DNA of 50,588 nt, from NCBI RefSeq assembly GCF_903642205.1, contig NZ_CAHJWH010000005.1, positions 1-50,588 of the forward strand, given 5' to 3'. Source of the DNA: Caulobacter sp. S45. Lineage in GTDB: Bacteria > Pseudomonadota > Alphaproteobacteria > Caulobacterales > Caulobacteraceae. The position numbers and the translations under genes were made by a program. This document shows, in pieces, positions 50,028-50,588 of this stretch (position 1 is the first letter of the stretch; every line of letters starts with the position of its first letter). The notes under the pieces were generated by a model. The model searched no databases, was not told the DNA's origin, and was given only the letters and a program-made list of their open reading frames with translations.

Positions 50028-50588
50028 TCAGTACGGCTCGTCCTCCGGATGCTTGCTGGTCATGTTGATGCAGCCGCGCTCGAGGTTCGAGCCCGGCCCG
50101 GTGCAGGGCACGAACAGGTCCTTCATCGGCCCTGTGCGGTCGGCGCGCCGGCGCTCCTGCGCCTCGGCCGCCGCGATGAAGCTGGCGATCCGGTCGGCCG
50201 GGATGCCGATGCTGCGCGCCTCCTGCCCGATGCGGCGATCGCAGGCGCTGCGCTCCTGCTCGTCCAACGCGACATAGTCTGCGTGTGAACATCCCACCGT
50301 GGCTCGCAGGAACTTGCGGACGCCGTCTTCGCCCTCGTCCTCCCCCTGTACCGCCCAACGACCACGGCTTTGCTGCCCGCTCCTTTGCGCCGTGCCCAAG
50401 CTGGCGGCGGCTGCGGGAATGGAAGCCGAGGCATGGGAAGGCGGCGCGGCGGGTGCAGTCGGCGCGCGCGGCGGAGTGGGCCTCGCGACCTGAACAGTTG
50501 GCGGCGCGGTCTGCGCAGGCCGTGGACGCGGCGACGTCTCCTTCGTCCAGCCCGGGGGTGCGGCGGCAGGCGGCTTCGGACGCGATGG
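50028..50588 (-). CDS. Proline-rich hypothetical protein, N-terminus outside window
   Basis: Reading leftward from the window edge, one frame is open without a stop from 50588 to the TGA at 50028, giving at least 186 residues. No convincing start is needed inside the window. The first ~75 residues are a Pro/Ala-rich linker (RPKPPAAAPPGWTKETSPRP, then VARPTPPRAPTAPAAPPSHA). The C-terminal ~110 residues form a compact domain with GEDGVRKFLRATVGCSHADY and ERSACDRRIGQEARSIGIPA. It has cysteines at GCSH, ACDR, VPCTG and RGCIN, so two disulfides are possible. The architecture suggests an N-terminal membrane anchor and a periplasmic domain, but the anchor is not visible here. I do not recognise a family by name. 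ATG/TTG starts inside (for example TTG 50399) would discard the linker. Confidence 0.65.
   Translation of the reverse strand, partial: PSRPKPPAAAPPGWTKETSPRPRPAQTAPPTVQVARPTPPRAPTAPAAPPSHASASIPAAAASLGTAQRSGQQSRGRWAVQGEDEGEDGVRKFLRATVGCSHADYVALDEQERSACDRRIGQEARSIGIPADRIASFIAAAEAQERRRADRTGPMKDLFVPCTGPGSNLERGCINMTSKHPEDEPY

Overview
The window is GC-rich, densely packed and uses many GTG and TTG starts. Together with full-length alphaproteobacterial-type RpoB (1363 aa) and RpoC (1396 aa), a CysN-CysC fusion and an Rkp-type capsule lipid cluster, this points to an alphaproteobacterium, most likely of the Caulobacteraceae (Phenylobacterium/Caulobacter-like). The genus is an inference, not something I can prove from the sequence.

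Layout. (1) 1-2655: trpF-trpB-trpA on the minus strand, with trpA cut by the window edge. (2) 2768-16130: a surface-polysaccharide region with a small DUF6356-like membrane protein, a putative glycosyltransferase, a two-module KpsC beta-Kdo transferase, and four large glycosyltransferases. Two of these fuse a GT4-like and a GT2-like module. An NAD-dependent epimerase and a small protein built of the same 'GWA' repeats that end one of the glycosyltransferases lie among them. (3) 16157-29659: a divergent cluster. Leftwards run a solitary C-type KpsC module, a KpsS-like protein, an RkpH-like SDR and an RkpI-like LTA-synthase-fold membrane enzyme. Rightwards run a one-module reducing polyketide/fatty acid synthase (RkpA-like, KS-AT-DH-(degenerate MT)-ER-KR-ACP, no thioesterase) and an alpha-oxoamine synthase (RkpG-like). 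This is the gene set of the Sinorhizobium meliloti rkp-1 and Burkholderia pseudomallei wcbO-T capsule regions. (4) 29964-34777: a small gene of unknown function, sqdB (UDP-sulfoquinovose synthase), and cysD-cysNC (sulfate activation to PAPS). (5) 34864-38349: an APC-type transporter, a LuxR-type regulator and a lipoprotein, all leftward. (6) 38864-49810: rplJ-rplL, then a 1.4 kb interruption carrying a secreted hypothetical protein and a BrnT toxin with an XRE-type antitoxin, then rpoB and rpoC. (7) 50028-50588: the C-terminal part of a proline-rich hypothetical protein.

How the genes could work together. The synthase makes an ACP-bound acyl chain. The oxoamine synthase can release it by decarboxylative condensation with an amino acid. 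The SDR resembles 3-ketosphinganine-type reductases, and RkpI has a phosphotransferase fold. Read in order, this is a sphingoid-like lipid assembly line made from a PKS rather than from acyl-CoA. Kdo transferases next to it suggest that this lipid anchors or carries a capsular glycan assembled by the enzymes of region 2. The neighbouring sulfoquinovose and PAPS genes could add sulfur to the glycan. The end-to-end scheme is an inference; the individual families are recognised from motifs.

Non-coding signals worth attention are a near-perfect inverted repeat between the divergent capsule-lipid operons, structured leaders ahead of rplJ and rpoB (the latter with mutually exclusive hairpins), strong terminators after rplL and rpoC, and two copies of a G/C-rich palindromic intergenic repeat on either side of rpoC. 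I see no tRNA, rRNA, CRISPR array, insertion sequence or prophage gene.
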